Of a stretch of 64,000 nucleotides of DNA, positions 52,401-64,000 are shown piece by piece; the first letter of the stretch is position 1; every line of letters begins with the position of its first letter. Made by a program: the position numbers and the translations under genes. The notes beneath the pieces were generated by a model. That model saw nothing but the letters and a program-made list of their open reading frames with translations, was not told where the DNA came from and did no database searches. The stretch is from Chrysomallon squamiferum (lineage: Eukaryota > Mollusca > Gastropoda > Neomphalida > Peltospiridae): assembly GCA_012295275.1 (NCBI GenBank), contig CM022670.1:26623244-26687243 (forward strand), read 5' to 3'.

Positions 52401-55400
52401 ATTTTTATACAATATTTTTTTAAGCTCCAGTTATGCACTTTAACATCTTTTTATTCTAGACCAAAATGGACTTTTCACCTAGATAAATGAAAAATTTCCC
52501 TATAGACAGATGATTGACACTATTTTCTTTTCTCTGTTGGGTTTTTTTTTTTTTTTTTTTTTTTTTTCTTCTATACATGGTGGTTCTTCATTCTTTTTTA
52601 CCAGCTGTTATCAAGAAAAACAACACCTTAATTGTGTATTAAGGAACAGTTGTGTTCCAAAGATGGATGCCCCACTTGCCTGCTTAAGTGCACGTATATT
52701 CAGATAAGAAAGCAACTTGGCATGCATCCTTAGCTGCTGTGGTTGGCAGACTCCAACTAATATATGTATTATCTGTGATCTGTGTCAAACATAAATTTTG
52801 ATTATTATTATTATCTGATTTTGTGGGGGTTATTTTTTATTTTATTTTTATTTTTTGTATACAAACATTATTTTAAAATAAGATTATAATCTTGAACAGC
52901 AGAAAGTTATTCCTTAATGAAATCTAGATTCACAGAATAGGAACATTACTTTTTCCTAATTCTGTAATCTAGGTCTTGGATGCAACGCCCAGTTCAATGT
53001 TCTGTTACATATTCAATGATATTGAAATTAATGATTAAATAACACCAACTGTACTTAATAAAGCATTCAGTTAGCACCAGCCATATAATTACCTTTATTT
53101 ATCCTTTTTCTTTTTTTACCCACCTTGTGTGTAGTTCAATTTTTACACATGAGCAAATGAGGATTGAAAGGTAATCAGAAATTATATAACAAAGCTATGT
53201 ACAAAGTATTTGTATTCTGTTTCTTTGGCATACTTGTTAGCAGATCATATGGTGAGATTAGTATTACATAATTTGATTTTGAATGTCGGTCAGAATTGTG
53301 TGGGTTTTAGTTTTTTGTTGTTGTTTTTAATATTCAATGTCATCCATTTAAAATTAAGTTATTCCTGTCAAACAATCTTACAGTTTTTAATATTTGTAAA
53401 CATTGAATATTTAAATAGATACTTTTTTCCTTCCTTTTTCTTGAGGTTCTTTATTAATTAAACATTTATACATAAAGATTATTAAAACCTATAGAACTTT
53501 GTTCCCTATCTTAAGACATTTTTTGGTTGTTGCTGTTATTGTTTAATTTTTAGCCTTTATTTTTATTTCCTACAGTTACAAGATTAAACTCTGCTTAAAG
53601 AAATAATAGCTGATACGTTACACTTAAGTGTATTGTTTTGAATCCCAGAAAATACACATAGTTACAACTGTAATAAAATCAAAGATATTCAAATTCTGAG
53701 CCTTCAGTAACACAAATAAAGGTATTTATGAAACAGGAAAATGTTATAAAATTTTAATTAATGCTATGAGACAACTTTTTATATAAAGTCAGATCATTCT
53801 TAAAAAAAGAAGAAGCGGAAACAAACAAACAAACAACAAAATCAAAGGAGTAGATGGGGCAACAATTTTTTAATGATCACAAATTATTCATGTTTTAAAA
53901 GGTTTAAAAATATAACTTCATTGAACTACATAAAACAAATGTATATCTGTGCATTTTATATGATTAATACACCATTTGTGTTCTTTCACTGGCTATTAAT
54001 AAAATTAAAATAAATATTATTTGCTCTTGGACTTGCCATCTAGGTCAGTAAAAGGCTAAAAATAAAGAAGGTACAAACTTTATTGTTTATAAATATTCCA
54101 CATAATGAACTGTTTCAATTTCATTCATTACATACAACAATATATGTAATTACATGATAAAACATAAATTAATTATGGAAACATGTAACATATTTGAGAT
54201 CAAAAGTTATAAATTAATATGGAAAATAAAATCCTTGATTATTGTTAAATATTAAAATATATATTTAATATTCATGATTTTTTATACATAATGAAAACCA
54301 GTGTTAATATTATATGAGCATCTTTTAAATACAGCAGACAATAAGAAACATGAATGCAGATATTGTTAGGTTTGACAAATGAAAAGATTATTTTCTAACT
54401 TTTTTCCAACATTCTGAAATAGAACTCATGCATTCTTTTGCCTTAATTTGCTGATTTGAAAAATAAAATTAATATTCCTGTAATGTATTGAGAGGACGTC
54501 TCTTACCATTTAGTGGCTCATTATGTTGTTATATAGGAAGGGTGAACGGATTCTGTTAAGTGGTCAATAAATAAAGCATGAAACTGTCTGTCATTGATTT
54601 GTCTCCAGTTCAAGGAAGGTCTCTCTGCCTGCAACCTTCCTCTTAATTAATTATTTTTGCCTGTTCAGGTCAGCACATCACTTACTATTCCATGGTAAAT
54701 GTCTTCATGAATTAAACATTGTGTTTTGGGTCAAAATGCAGGCAAGCTGATTAAATGGATAATTAATACTGGTAATTAGTCCAGACTTGGTGTGGGTCTG
54801 TCCTGTGGGTACCATTTGAGATCATGAATATTTAACATGTGCAAAGTGAATTTGATGACTTTTCATTTTGAAACTGAAAGAAAAGTGTTGGTTAAGCAAT
54901 AAGTTATTTACATGTCTAAAAGAATGACAGCAGATAGGAGTGGAAGTGTTTCTAGATTTCAGGCTTGATAATGAATAATTTTTAGAAACTAAATCTACAG
55001 TTGTTTCCAAGTGTTACTTCGAGCATTTAAATTTCTAAATTACATTTTTCATCTTGGAAAAGCTGTGGACTGAATTTTTCTTCTTTTTTTTTTATGTTAA
55101 AAAGCCCCATAACCAACAATTTTGTATTAACCCACAAAAGATAGCTGGAAAATGTTTATTCAAACCAGTTTTGCATTGTATATAATATTTATTTTAACTG
55201 ACAAACAATTTATTGTAATACAACAAGATATTCTGCAAAAAAAGTTTTGGAGAATCGTAGCAGAGATTATAGCATATAAAAACAAACTATCAAAAAATAA
55301 CATATAATTTTTTTTTTTTTATATAAATAAAGAAAATGTCTACATGTTATAAATGTAGAGAGAAAGTATTAAGCTCAGGGATGTTATGGATGTATGTTGC

Positions 55401-56587
55401 CTTAAGACTTTGTTAACTTGTTATTTTGTCCTTGACATTTGACAGTGTTCTATTTCTAAGTTATAGTGAAATGCGTATTTGTTTCTGTTATGTATCTAAT
55501 ACAAAGAAACTATCCTGTTAATATCCATCTTGTCCAGTAATTCATAACTGCATTGCATTGCAAGACTTTTTCTTTGATTTGAAGCACAGAGTTTCTTTTT
55601 GTTTTGTTTTGTTTTGGGTTTTTTCCCTCTTATTTATATAAACTTGGCTTTCTAGACCTACACTGCACAGGATGAATTTTATTTATGTGTCAGTGTAATT
55701 TTGTTTTAATCGATTTTGTGAAATTACTAGTTTACATGTAATTCATAAATATCATTTATCTTGCTCATTGAAATTTCACAGAGAACTTTTAGATTATGGT
55801 CTTTTAAGAATACCTAAAATAATAATAAAAATCATTCTGTGAAACCTTATAATTCATTTTGAGTCACGTTCACATGATTTATATGAACATAAAACACATT
55901 TTATTTTTTCAAATAATAAATGATATGCCATCTTCCCAGAAATATATAAACACATGAGAATACTTTACAGTTTGTCCACGAATAGAAATATTTTCATAAC
56001 TATTTAGAGGTTGTTTGGGGTTTTTTGGGGGGTTTTTTGTGTGTTATTTTTTAGAAACTGAAAGCTAATTATAGTTTCCTTTAATCTTTTATTAAGCTTT
56101 CTATATAAGTATTGTTTATGCATCTTTATCTTTTTAGTTTTTTCAAAGAGAGGTCATGGTCACCAAATGCTACAAATGACTTGACTTGTTTTGAACAACA
56201 TTTTAATAGTTATTATTGTGTTTAATTGTGAACACCTGAAGTGTTCTGTGGATCTTTGATCAATAGAAAGATTTCTTTTTGTCAATATGGGTCAAGGAAC
56301 AATATAAATTTGGCAAACATGTGTCATGTCCATAAAATATCACTTCCTTCTGCCCAAAGGCTGCATTAAGTGACTGGCTGGATGAATTAACAAACAGATT
56401 GCAAGGCATGTAACCAACCAGAATGTCCACAGTTCAACCAGAGTTCAAAAAGGGTTGTTCAACTTTCTCTTGCAGACATATGTTTGACCTCTATCCACTT
56501 TTGATCTCACCTGGAATTACCTGCCCCCTGTAATTAGGACAGCAAGCATGTCTAATTCTTGTTATAGATGGCATATATGGGTTACCG

Positions 56588-56693
56588 GGGTCACACGAGG
56601 TCAATTCCCTGGCTAGTTTCTGTCCATATAAAAAGGTTGTAACTTTCTGGCCTTGCACTTAGTAGTTATATCCTGGTCACTGACCTGCAAGAG
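56588..56693 (+). promoter_or_regulatory. Candidate internal promoter with nuclear-receptor elements
   Basis: GGGTCA and AGGTCA lie as a direct repeat with four spacer bases (56588-56603, DR4). TATAAAAA starts at 56627, and a CA start dinucleotide in TGCACTT has its A at 56657, 30 bases downstream. TGGTCA-C-TGACCT, an inverted repeat with one spacer base, lies at 56674-56686, followed by a donor GAG|GTAAAG at 56693/56694. Another TGACCT half-site is near 56485. All motifs are seen; function is inference. It could start a shorter transcript of the p85 gene or be an intronic enhancer. Confidence 0.35.
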
Positions 56694-58086
56694 GTAAAGA
56701 CTGATGGAAGGGTGCTTAACATATGTACATGTGTACATTGTTTATTCTGTAAACACTAGATAAATTTTCTGTAGAAACTACTACCTGCTGATTCTGGCAT
56801 CTGTCCCAGAATATATAGTATGGAACAAACCACTGAAGATTAGATATCCTATCAACATTGTTCAAATGACCCCTGGCTAGTGGGTCAGCTGTTGATTCAA
56901 GTTTTGTAGTCTGAGAAGGCTTTCCATGCTGTGTGGGTGGAAAGTAGATAATAACTTGCTCTGATGATGAGGGACTGCAGGCTAGTATCATGGCAATGAA
57001 CTTTGCAAGTGTTGGTCATTGTTAAGAAAAGCAGATAACCAAAGGAGACAGCTTGATAGGAAAAACTAGTAACTAGACACATGACTGTCTTGGTCATTTT
57101 CAAGTAAACAGGGTTTTGCTTTCTAATATTTAAATGATTATTTTGTTTAACAACATATCTTATTATTAACAGATACTAGGTTTCAAACAAACTATTTTTC
57201 TTTTGCTTTTTTCCCTCCTCCCTTAGATAATGACATCAGAAAAAAAAAAAAATTAGAATTTAAAAAGGCTGAGTTCATTTAAGTAAAGATGTTTTATATT
57301 TATATTCCCAAAGACAGAAAAGCATATACCATACACAGAACCTCTTAAAATGGAAAATATCCAACTGTCAGTGTTAATATTTTGTAACATTATTGGTCTG
57401 TTTTTGTTTATATACAGGCAGTTTAAAAACACTTCATGCAGGTGAAATTGAACATAAATTAGATAACTTACCTTTTTTATGGCTTAGCATTCTGTGTTAA
57501 TGAATGCAGCTACTTTCTTCTGAAGAAAAGTAATAGCCTGTTTAAAGACTGAGAAAATTAGATTTAGAGGATACTTAAGCATATTAAACCCCATTTTTTA
57601 AATATTTAACTATTTACAACTGGGTGGTTAATTTCTTTTATCCAAGGAAAAATATTCAAAGTATGATAACACATACATACAAAATAGAATGTTTGTCTTA
57701 ATGTTTTAGAGCTGTATGAATTAATATATCAACTTAAAACTTTACACAGATATTAAACATTGTCATAAAATTAACTTTTTAATGCTATTTTTATCTCTTT
57801 TTCTAATATTTTATCATCTTGATTTTTATTAACTACTAAATATATATTTGTTACATCTACATGCTACTGTATAAATTATAAGAGAGATGAACAGTAAAGA
57901 TTGAACTGGATCAATATATTGTCATACACATGTGTAATTTTGAAAATAAAGTGAGTTTTATTCTATCTGTTACTGTTTATTATTACAGACTTTCACAAAT
58001 ATCTATACAGTTTTAGAATTAAGAAATTCATTAATACTTGCCAACAATAAATTAATGAAATGGTGTTCTTTGTTTTTTTTTCATTA

Positions 58087-58110
58087 GTGTGTGTGTGTGT
58101 GTGTGTGTGT
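58087..58110. repeat. (GT)n microsatellite
   Basis: Twelve GT units in the p85 intron. Confidence 0.92.
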
Positions 58111-59264
58111 TTATTTATTTTCCATTCATAATAGTGGATTTAAAAAAAGTATATATCTAAATAATTTCAAGATCAGGGTTAAAAAAATAGAACAAACTAA
58201 GTAAATCGCTTTGACTAAACTTTAAAGCAATGAGCAGGTTCACTTTGTTTTGTTTGCTTTTTTCCCAAATCTATGGAATTTTGGTAAAACAGTTCTGTTT
58301 AAAGTATAATGACAAAACTAAGGATCTCACTACATTTTTATATTATTCGACACGCTCTATCCTGTTAGAATAATACTGTTCCTGCTAGTTTTCCATGTTA
58401 GATTAACAAAGGCCTTGTAATATGCTTCCTTGTCTGTGATACTTACAAGGGATCTCTGGCTACAAATGAAAAAATAAAATCAGATTTCTTTTCATTGTCC
58501 TCAGCTATATTTATAAAGTGTATAATTATAGATTGAAATTACGTTGAGTGCAGTATTAAATAAACATATCTTACTTTTTTTTTCTTCTTTCTAAAGATGT
58601 ATAAACATTACATGATAGTTGACAGTAAGTATCTGAATATTATAATGTTGAATTTTATGATGTAACCAAATAAGTAATTATCTGCAAAAAATGTCAGCAA
58701 AACAATAGTATTGGCTAGTAATTTTTTTTTAGAAATAATACATTTTAGAATAATTTATTTGATTATTGTGAGAATGAAAAACAAAGTTCTTTCCAGTTCT
58801 TATTATGATTATTCTTGATATTTGAAATGTTTTAAATGGTTTACTTACTCCCATTCTGAACAATACCTACAACATATGTTTACTTTGTAAATATAGGGCA
58901 GTTCAGGGCACTGACCTGATTAAAAATAAATAAATATTTTCATATATCATTTATTGGGTGGTGCTCATTCACATGTTAAGAATAATAAATATTTAGAATT
59001 TCCAAGCATTCATTTTTTTTTTTTTTTTTCTTTATATTAAAATCCCACTGAGAACCTTATTTATTATATTATTATATCTCTTCTCAGAATAAATAATATT
59101 TATATTCTGTTATCTAAACTGATCTGGCAATAAGTCTGTCAATGTTCCTTGGATAATAGATTAATCATGTCACTGAGATTATTTTTTCTTCTTCTTCTTT
59201 CAAAAATAATGAATTCTAAATGCATTTTGTATACTTTTAATTATTTGATTTGTGTTTGCTAATA

Positions 59265-59944
59265 TAGTGGTACCTTGACTTAAGAGTGTAATTCATTCCA
59301 TAACCAAGCTCATATCTCAATTTGCTTGTATATCAAATCAATTTTCCCAACTGAAATTAATTGAAATACCATTAATCTGTTCCAGCCCTTCCAAAAACTA
59401 CCTCATTTTTTTATTGTAACATGTTTTTAAGTAAAAAAAAATGTATTTATAAATGACAAATATTGTATAAAGACAAAATAAAAGAGAATGTAAAGAAATA
59501 AATTGGTTTTCTAAAGTGTATTTTTTTGGAGTACTACGCTCGTACTGCCTTGCCAAGTTGACTACATGCATACCTTGCTCATATTTTTCTATGAATTCAA
59601 GCTTTATTTCAGTGGACATAATCCACTTCTTCTTATCAGCATTGTCCTTTGCGTTCACTTTCTTAGGATCCATCACTGCAATAAAGAAATTTGGCAAAAT
59701 AATGCACAAAACGCGAGCAGAACACAACACTCAACAGAGATGCTTCCGTGGCAAAGTAACCACATGAAGTAAACGAGAGACTTGTGGGATGCTGGCCAGA
59801 TGTTATGTTGTTCATTGCGCCGACTAGCGGCGATATATCTGAAGTTCACTCATAACTCGAATTTTGGCATTCAACTCTAAGAATAAATTGACTGGGTAAC
59901 TGCTTGAAACTCGAAAAACTCAGCTGAGGCACTTGTAACTACTG
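59265..59944 (-). mobile_element. Tigger/pogo-type DNA transposon, internally deleted
   Basis: Flanked by TA on both sides (59263-59264 and 59945-59946). The left end, TAGTGGTACCTTGACTTAAG, and the right end read inward, CAGTAGTTACAAGTGCCTC, share a weak terminal repeat. The left arm carries the stretch of CTCATATCTCAATTTGC-like subterminal repeats followed by a TTCCAGCCC motif that I associate with Tigger elements of many animals. The right arm has related CTCATAACTCGAA strings. At 680 bases it lacks most of the transposase; only an N-terminal piece remains on the minus strand (59671 downwards). It is a non-autonomous derivative in the p85 intron. Confidence 0.8.
59530..59673 (-). pseudogene. 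Tigger transposase N-terminal fragment
   Basis: Starting at the Met codon 59671-59673 (reverse strand), it reads MDPKKVNAKDNADKKKW, then STEIKLEFIEKYEQGMHVVN and LARQYERS. This is the Psq/CENP-B-type N-terminal helix-turn-helix of Tigger/pogo transposases (lysine-rich start, IKLEFIEKYEQG, then LARQY as the second helix). After about 48 residues the similarity ends in unrelated AT-rich sequence, marking the deletion point. No catalytic domain is present. Confidence 0.8.
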
Positions 59945-60089
59945 TAATAGAATGTAGAAAAATAAGCTTGTGAGAATATAGGGAGACTGACACTTAGTAT
60001 GTCATTTAGATATATAAAAAGGTTAAGTCACTTTAACTTCTAATATTATTTAGTCTTTTTTTTTCATTATTATTTTTTATTTATTTACA

Positions 60090-60091
<2 letters not shown>

Positions 60092-60158
<67 letters not shown>
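60092..60158. repeat. (TC)n microsatellite
   Basis: About 33 uninterrupted TC units in the p85 intron, just downstream of the Tigger remnant. Confidence 0.97.
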
Positions 60159-60163
<5 letters not shown>

Positions 60164-62349
60164 AAACTTTTCTACATGTACAAAACTATTTTAAATAAAA
60201 AAATTAAAATGTCAGTTTTTATAATCTTAAACTGTCTTGTTATTTTGTTATCTTGGAATGTTCAACTGTATTGTAATCATTTGTCACTCCACCTGTACAC
60301 TTTGACATTTTATTTACAATATTTTACAAGTACATCCATATGCTGTATAAATGTTACTGTTTTCATATAAAATAGCATTTTAGAAGAAGAAAAAATAATA
60401 ACAAATTACAAAGCATCTGTTACTTTTCAATACTCAGAAATTAATTTAGCAATAAAATAATATTTAAAATAAATGCTTTAATTAACAGCAAGTTCATTGC
60501 CCGAACTTAGATTGTAGTCACTGACCAGTATTGATGGATGGATGTTCTTGTGGCTGTTGGCGTTGAGAAGTTGTATTCAGCATTTTTCTATGTTGTTCAA
60601 CAATGACACATGCAAACATTTACTCACACATAAATACAGGCACACAGATATATACAGTTGAAAGATAAATAGTTTCTTTATATCTTTTAATCTGAAATTT
60701 GTAAATTCATTTTGTGAAATATGGACAAATCTTATGTTTTACATTTGTTAACTGAAGCTAGTGAAAAGAAATTCATTACTATTATTATTGATTATAAATT
60801 TTATTATCATACAAATAAATTTATACTACAGTTGTTATGCTGCAGGGTTTCTTTTTCATTTTGCTACATATAATTTTATACTGGTCATCCTAATTTCCTA
60901 ACCTAAAATGATGTTTAAAGGAAGAAAGAAAACGTTACTTGTGAAATAGTTTATCAGAAAGCTATTTGTGTGAACATTTGAATTTTAATGAATTCGTTCC
61001 TTTCCTATAGTTAGTGAAAAAAATCCCATTAAGTTAGTAATTATTTTAATCAAGAAAAGCATCAGCTGTGTACAAAAAAAAGAAGAAAAATTTACCAGCA
61101 ATTATCTCCTTCAGATTATCTATTAAAAATAATAATTAGCAAAAATGTAGGAAGGTGACTACAATTTTCCATGTGTTTCTTATATAAGATATACTTGATG
61201 TAGTACAAATTAACTGATACTTGTGTTATTATAGATTGATAATGTCTTTGACACTTATTTCAGTACAATGAAAGTAGCTGTCAAAGATGCATGGTAAGTA
61301 TGTTTAAGGTAAGCCATTAAGTGCTGTGTGTTTTGTTGTTGAACTGCTGCACCCTTCTTGGAAACGTACCACATTTCCAAATTAATCTGTCTGAAAAACC
61401 ATTTAACAGTTCCAGTACTCAAGGGAAGAAATGGGTGCTGCTGGATCATTCAGTTCCTTTTGTGACATGTTTATGTGATTTAGAGATACTGTGATAAATA
61501 ATAGCAAATATTTTTTGCATGTATGTGATTTTTTTTACTTAATATTTTTAAAATACTTAAGTGCCTTTACAAGTACAGTGCTGAATATTTGAAAGATTTC
61601 TTTTTAGTTAAAGCTTCAAACACTTCAATTTTTATTTTATTTTTAAATGCTTTTGTTTTAAAAAAAGTAATGCTGTTTTAAGGTTAGGTTAGATTTAAAT
61701 AATTAATGAAATAAAGTTTTTATTTCATTTAAATTCAATGATCATTTATGTTTTTTAAACTCTTTATATAATTACTATTCAGCTAAAGACTGTAGGGCAT
61801 TTTCTTGAGATTTCTCTGAATTATTTCTTTCCACTGCAGGAAACTACCAATTCCTTAAGGCCTTTATTTTTTTTTCAGACCTGTGTAGCACTTCCTTTCT
61901 TGTTCAGGAAATAGTGTTGGTGTACAGCCTCCCCCATAACCTTTAATATAACATGCTGGTTTTTTTTTAATAAAGATTATAATGTATCATTTTAGTAATT
62001 CAAATTGCACATAAATTTTTTGATTTCAGTATTCATATTCATATATGTTTAATTTATTAATTTATGAGACTAATTACCTTTCTTCGAAACCTTATTGATT
62101 TTGTTAACCAGAATGATGCATACAAATTTTAAGTTACTAATTGAAAACTGATATGGCCTTGGAACATTATATTGTACCCATTTGTAACTAAACAAACCAA
62201 GACGTTTTTTACCCTGACTACTCTTATTATATTTGAATTTTAATGACCTACTTACAAAGTAAACGTCTCTATATTTTATTGTGAACAATGAATAGACTTC
62301 ATTAAAAAAAAATGTCCATATGGATATTTATATATACTAGGAAATGTCA

Positions 62350-62510
62350 GCTAAGACGTCACAAAGAGGTCTGGTGTTAGTAGGACTTTGTCAGCGTCAT
62401 AGACCAAACATATGAATAGACTGCTGATGTCTGAAAACCATAGAAACAACTTTTTAGCAGACGCTTAAGGGAGTCATTGCTGTTTTGGCGCCTTTGTTCC
62501 TATTGGTTTG
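62350..62510. promoter_or_regulatory. Candidate regulatory patch (CRE-like, E2F, CCAAT)
   Basis: GACGTCAC at 62355-62362 resembles a CRE. TTTTGGCGCC at 62483-62492 is a consensus E2F site, and an inverted CCAAT box (ATTGG, 62502-62506) follows 10 bases later. The patch has several CpGs in an otherwise CpG-poor intron. The motifs are seen; activity is inference. Confidence 0.3.
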
Positions 62511-62664
62511 CTTTGGCAAATGACAGAGGAAGTATTTTGTAGGACACATAAGAGTTCATTTATGCAGTGGGGAGCTTATGGTTCTTATTTATATCAACTT
62601 ACATAATTAGTTTCTAAAAACTAATCCATGTCCATCTGTTCATAATATTATTTTTTTATTTTTA

Positions 62665-62665
<1 letters not shown>

Positions 62666-62710
<45 letters not shown>
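62666..62710. repeat. (ATT)n microsatellite
   Basis: About 15 ATT units. Confidence 0.95.
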
Positions 62711-64000
62711 TCATTAAATTTTTTCAGATTTAAATTATTCAGACTTTTGAGCACTTTTGTTTTTGCAGTATAATCAATCATGAGAGACTTTTATAGAAAG
62801 ATAAATAACTGGTTGGATAAATCCTTGCACAAAACAAATATTTCTGAGATTTTCTGATTGTGACAAATTCAGAATGTCTTTCAGTTTGCTATTATTATGC
62901 ATTACTTATTCTTTAAGAAATAATGGATTAGGTAATTATATCTAGTTTCACTTAGTTCACTGCCTGGTTAAGTATTAGACTAGATTTATTGTGAAAATTG
63001 ATCTAAGACTTGGGTAAACTAATTCCAAATATGTCATTGCTGACTTACCTTAAGCTTCATTATTTCAACTGTGTAACTACAGACTACAGATTTATATCAG
63101 TTGTTGATTATTTGAAAGAGTACTTTTAAGAATGTACACCTGTATTAATTTTGTTTGTGCGATTTGGTTGGGGTTTTAAATGGTAATGATGGTGGTAAAT
63201 TAGGAAACCTGCTGCCATAATTATATATGTTATCAGTAGTAAAGGATCATTTATATATACCTTTCCATAGACAGGAAATTTTTATCATGTTTTTTGATAA
63301 AGTAGTCATGGGAAACTTGCAGGAATGGGATATGATTGTAACAAGTCAGACCAACACTATCCATTAATCAGCTGCTTCAAAAATTCACATTTTGTTTGAA
63401 TTCAAAATTCTGTCATTGTATTCAGACATACAGTAGTTTTATAACATACTAATACAAGTTACATAGTTACAAATATTTAGGTTTCAAATTAACTTTTGAA
63501 TTATTTTGTACTTCTCTTTCACATAATATTTGACATTTGACTGATCAACATAAATTAATCAGATCATTACATGATAAATGTACTATTTGTGGACATCTTT
63601 CTTGAAAGAGTTTTATCAAATTTATATTTTAACAGAATGTTTTAAAAATAAGGAGAAAAATGTTCATTGAATTAGGAGGTGTACATTATTGGTAGGTCTG
63701 TCACTTATTGTTGTTGTTGGTATTGTTGTGGATCAGTTTCTGTGGTCCAGCATTGCCTGAACTGAATGTTTTTGCTATATTTGTATTTCATTTATCTTCT
63801 CTTGATAAATCTGGGGTTATTTGTTCACTTGTGTTTGTTGAAATATAATATTCGTAGCTTTTGTTTGTTATTATCATTTGGTTTCATTAATGTAAAAAGT
63901 CATTTAATGAGTAAAAATTAAAAGCTGCAACTTAACATCAGTTCATTCACAATCTTTGGCTTGAAGCTGTGAAATGATTTTATGAACTTATTTAAGTCAG

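Larger units (their letters stand above)
49428..64000 (+). other. Long p85 intron, runs past the window end
   Basis: No further p85 exon (RhoGAP-like or SH2 motif) was found in this 14.5-kb stretch, so it is read as one intron. It contains a candidate internal promoter with nuclear-receptor sites (56480-56693), a Tigger/pogo remnant (59265-59944), a candidate regulatory patch (62350-62510), poly-T tracts at 50709-50731 and 52543-52567, and several microsatellites. Short open frames throughout look random. Confidence 0.6.

Noticed and set aside
59566-59772. Plus-strand open frames across the Tigger remnant
   Set aside because: They overlap the minus-strand transposase fragment in the antisense direction and have no family match.

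Overview
The window is an AT-rich metazoan nuclear segment. It has large spliced genes, GT-AG introns, many microsatellites and two decayed DNA transposons. It contains no prokaryotic gene layout, CRISPR array, rRNA or recognisable tRNA. The protein families, the microsatellite types and the Tc1 and Tigger fossils fit a lophotrochozoan, most likely a mollusc; that placement is inference.

Two protein-coding genes are present, both on the + strand. The first is a complete KANK-family gene (KN motif and ankyrin repeat domains; cortical talin/liprin/kinesin scaffold). Its coding sequence runs from an ATG at 22241 to a stop at 37564 in ten exons. Exon phases all agree, and the model gives about 1757 residues once one single-base frameshift near 27430 is allowed for. 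One giant 4.2-kb exon (23973-28199) carries the KN motif, the coiled coil and a long low-complexity middle with repeated S-V-G-V-like motifs. Five small exons (30617-33611) carry the helical region and the ankyrin repeats. The 3' end can be read three ways by alternative splicing. A non-coding first exon with TATA and Inr elements may lie near 6569-6804.

The second gene encodes a PI3-kinase regulatory subunit (p85/PIK3R-like). It has a probable YY1/ETS-type promoter and non-coding exon at about 46146-46206, then two coding exons (48880-49090 and 49311-49427) that build the SH3 domain. The RhoGAP-like and SH2 parts lie beyond the window, so from 49428 to 64000 the sequence is intron of this gene as far as I can tell.

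Between the genes lies a 1488-bp Tc1-family (DD34E) transposon with TA duplications (43040-44527) and a broken transposase. A 680-bp deletion derivative of a Tigger/pogo element (59265-59944) sits in the large p85 intron. The rest is intron or intergenic DNA with long (AC), (AG), (ATT), (ACAT) and (TC) tracts, a degenerate tandem repeat near 11.4-11.9 kb, and a few candidate regulatory islands.

The two genes are functionally connected in animals: human KANK1 has been reported as a PI3K/Akt-phosphorylated 14-3-3 ligand. The KANK cassette exon at 34610-34653 here encodes a string that fits both the Akt and the mode-1 14-3-3 consensus. Skipping that exon would instead end the protein in a class-I PDZ-ligand-like tail. 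I regard this, the frameshift or micro-intron question, and a possible intron gain inside the p85 SH3 domain as the most interesting observations.
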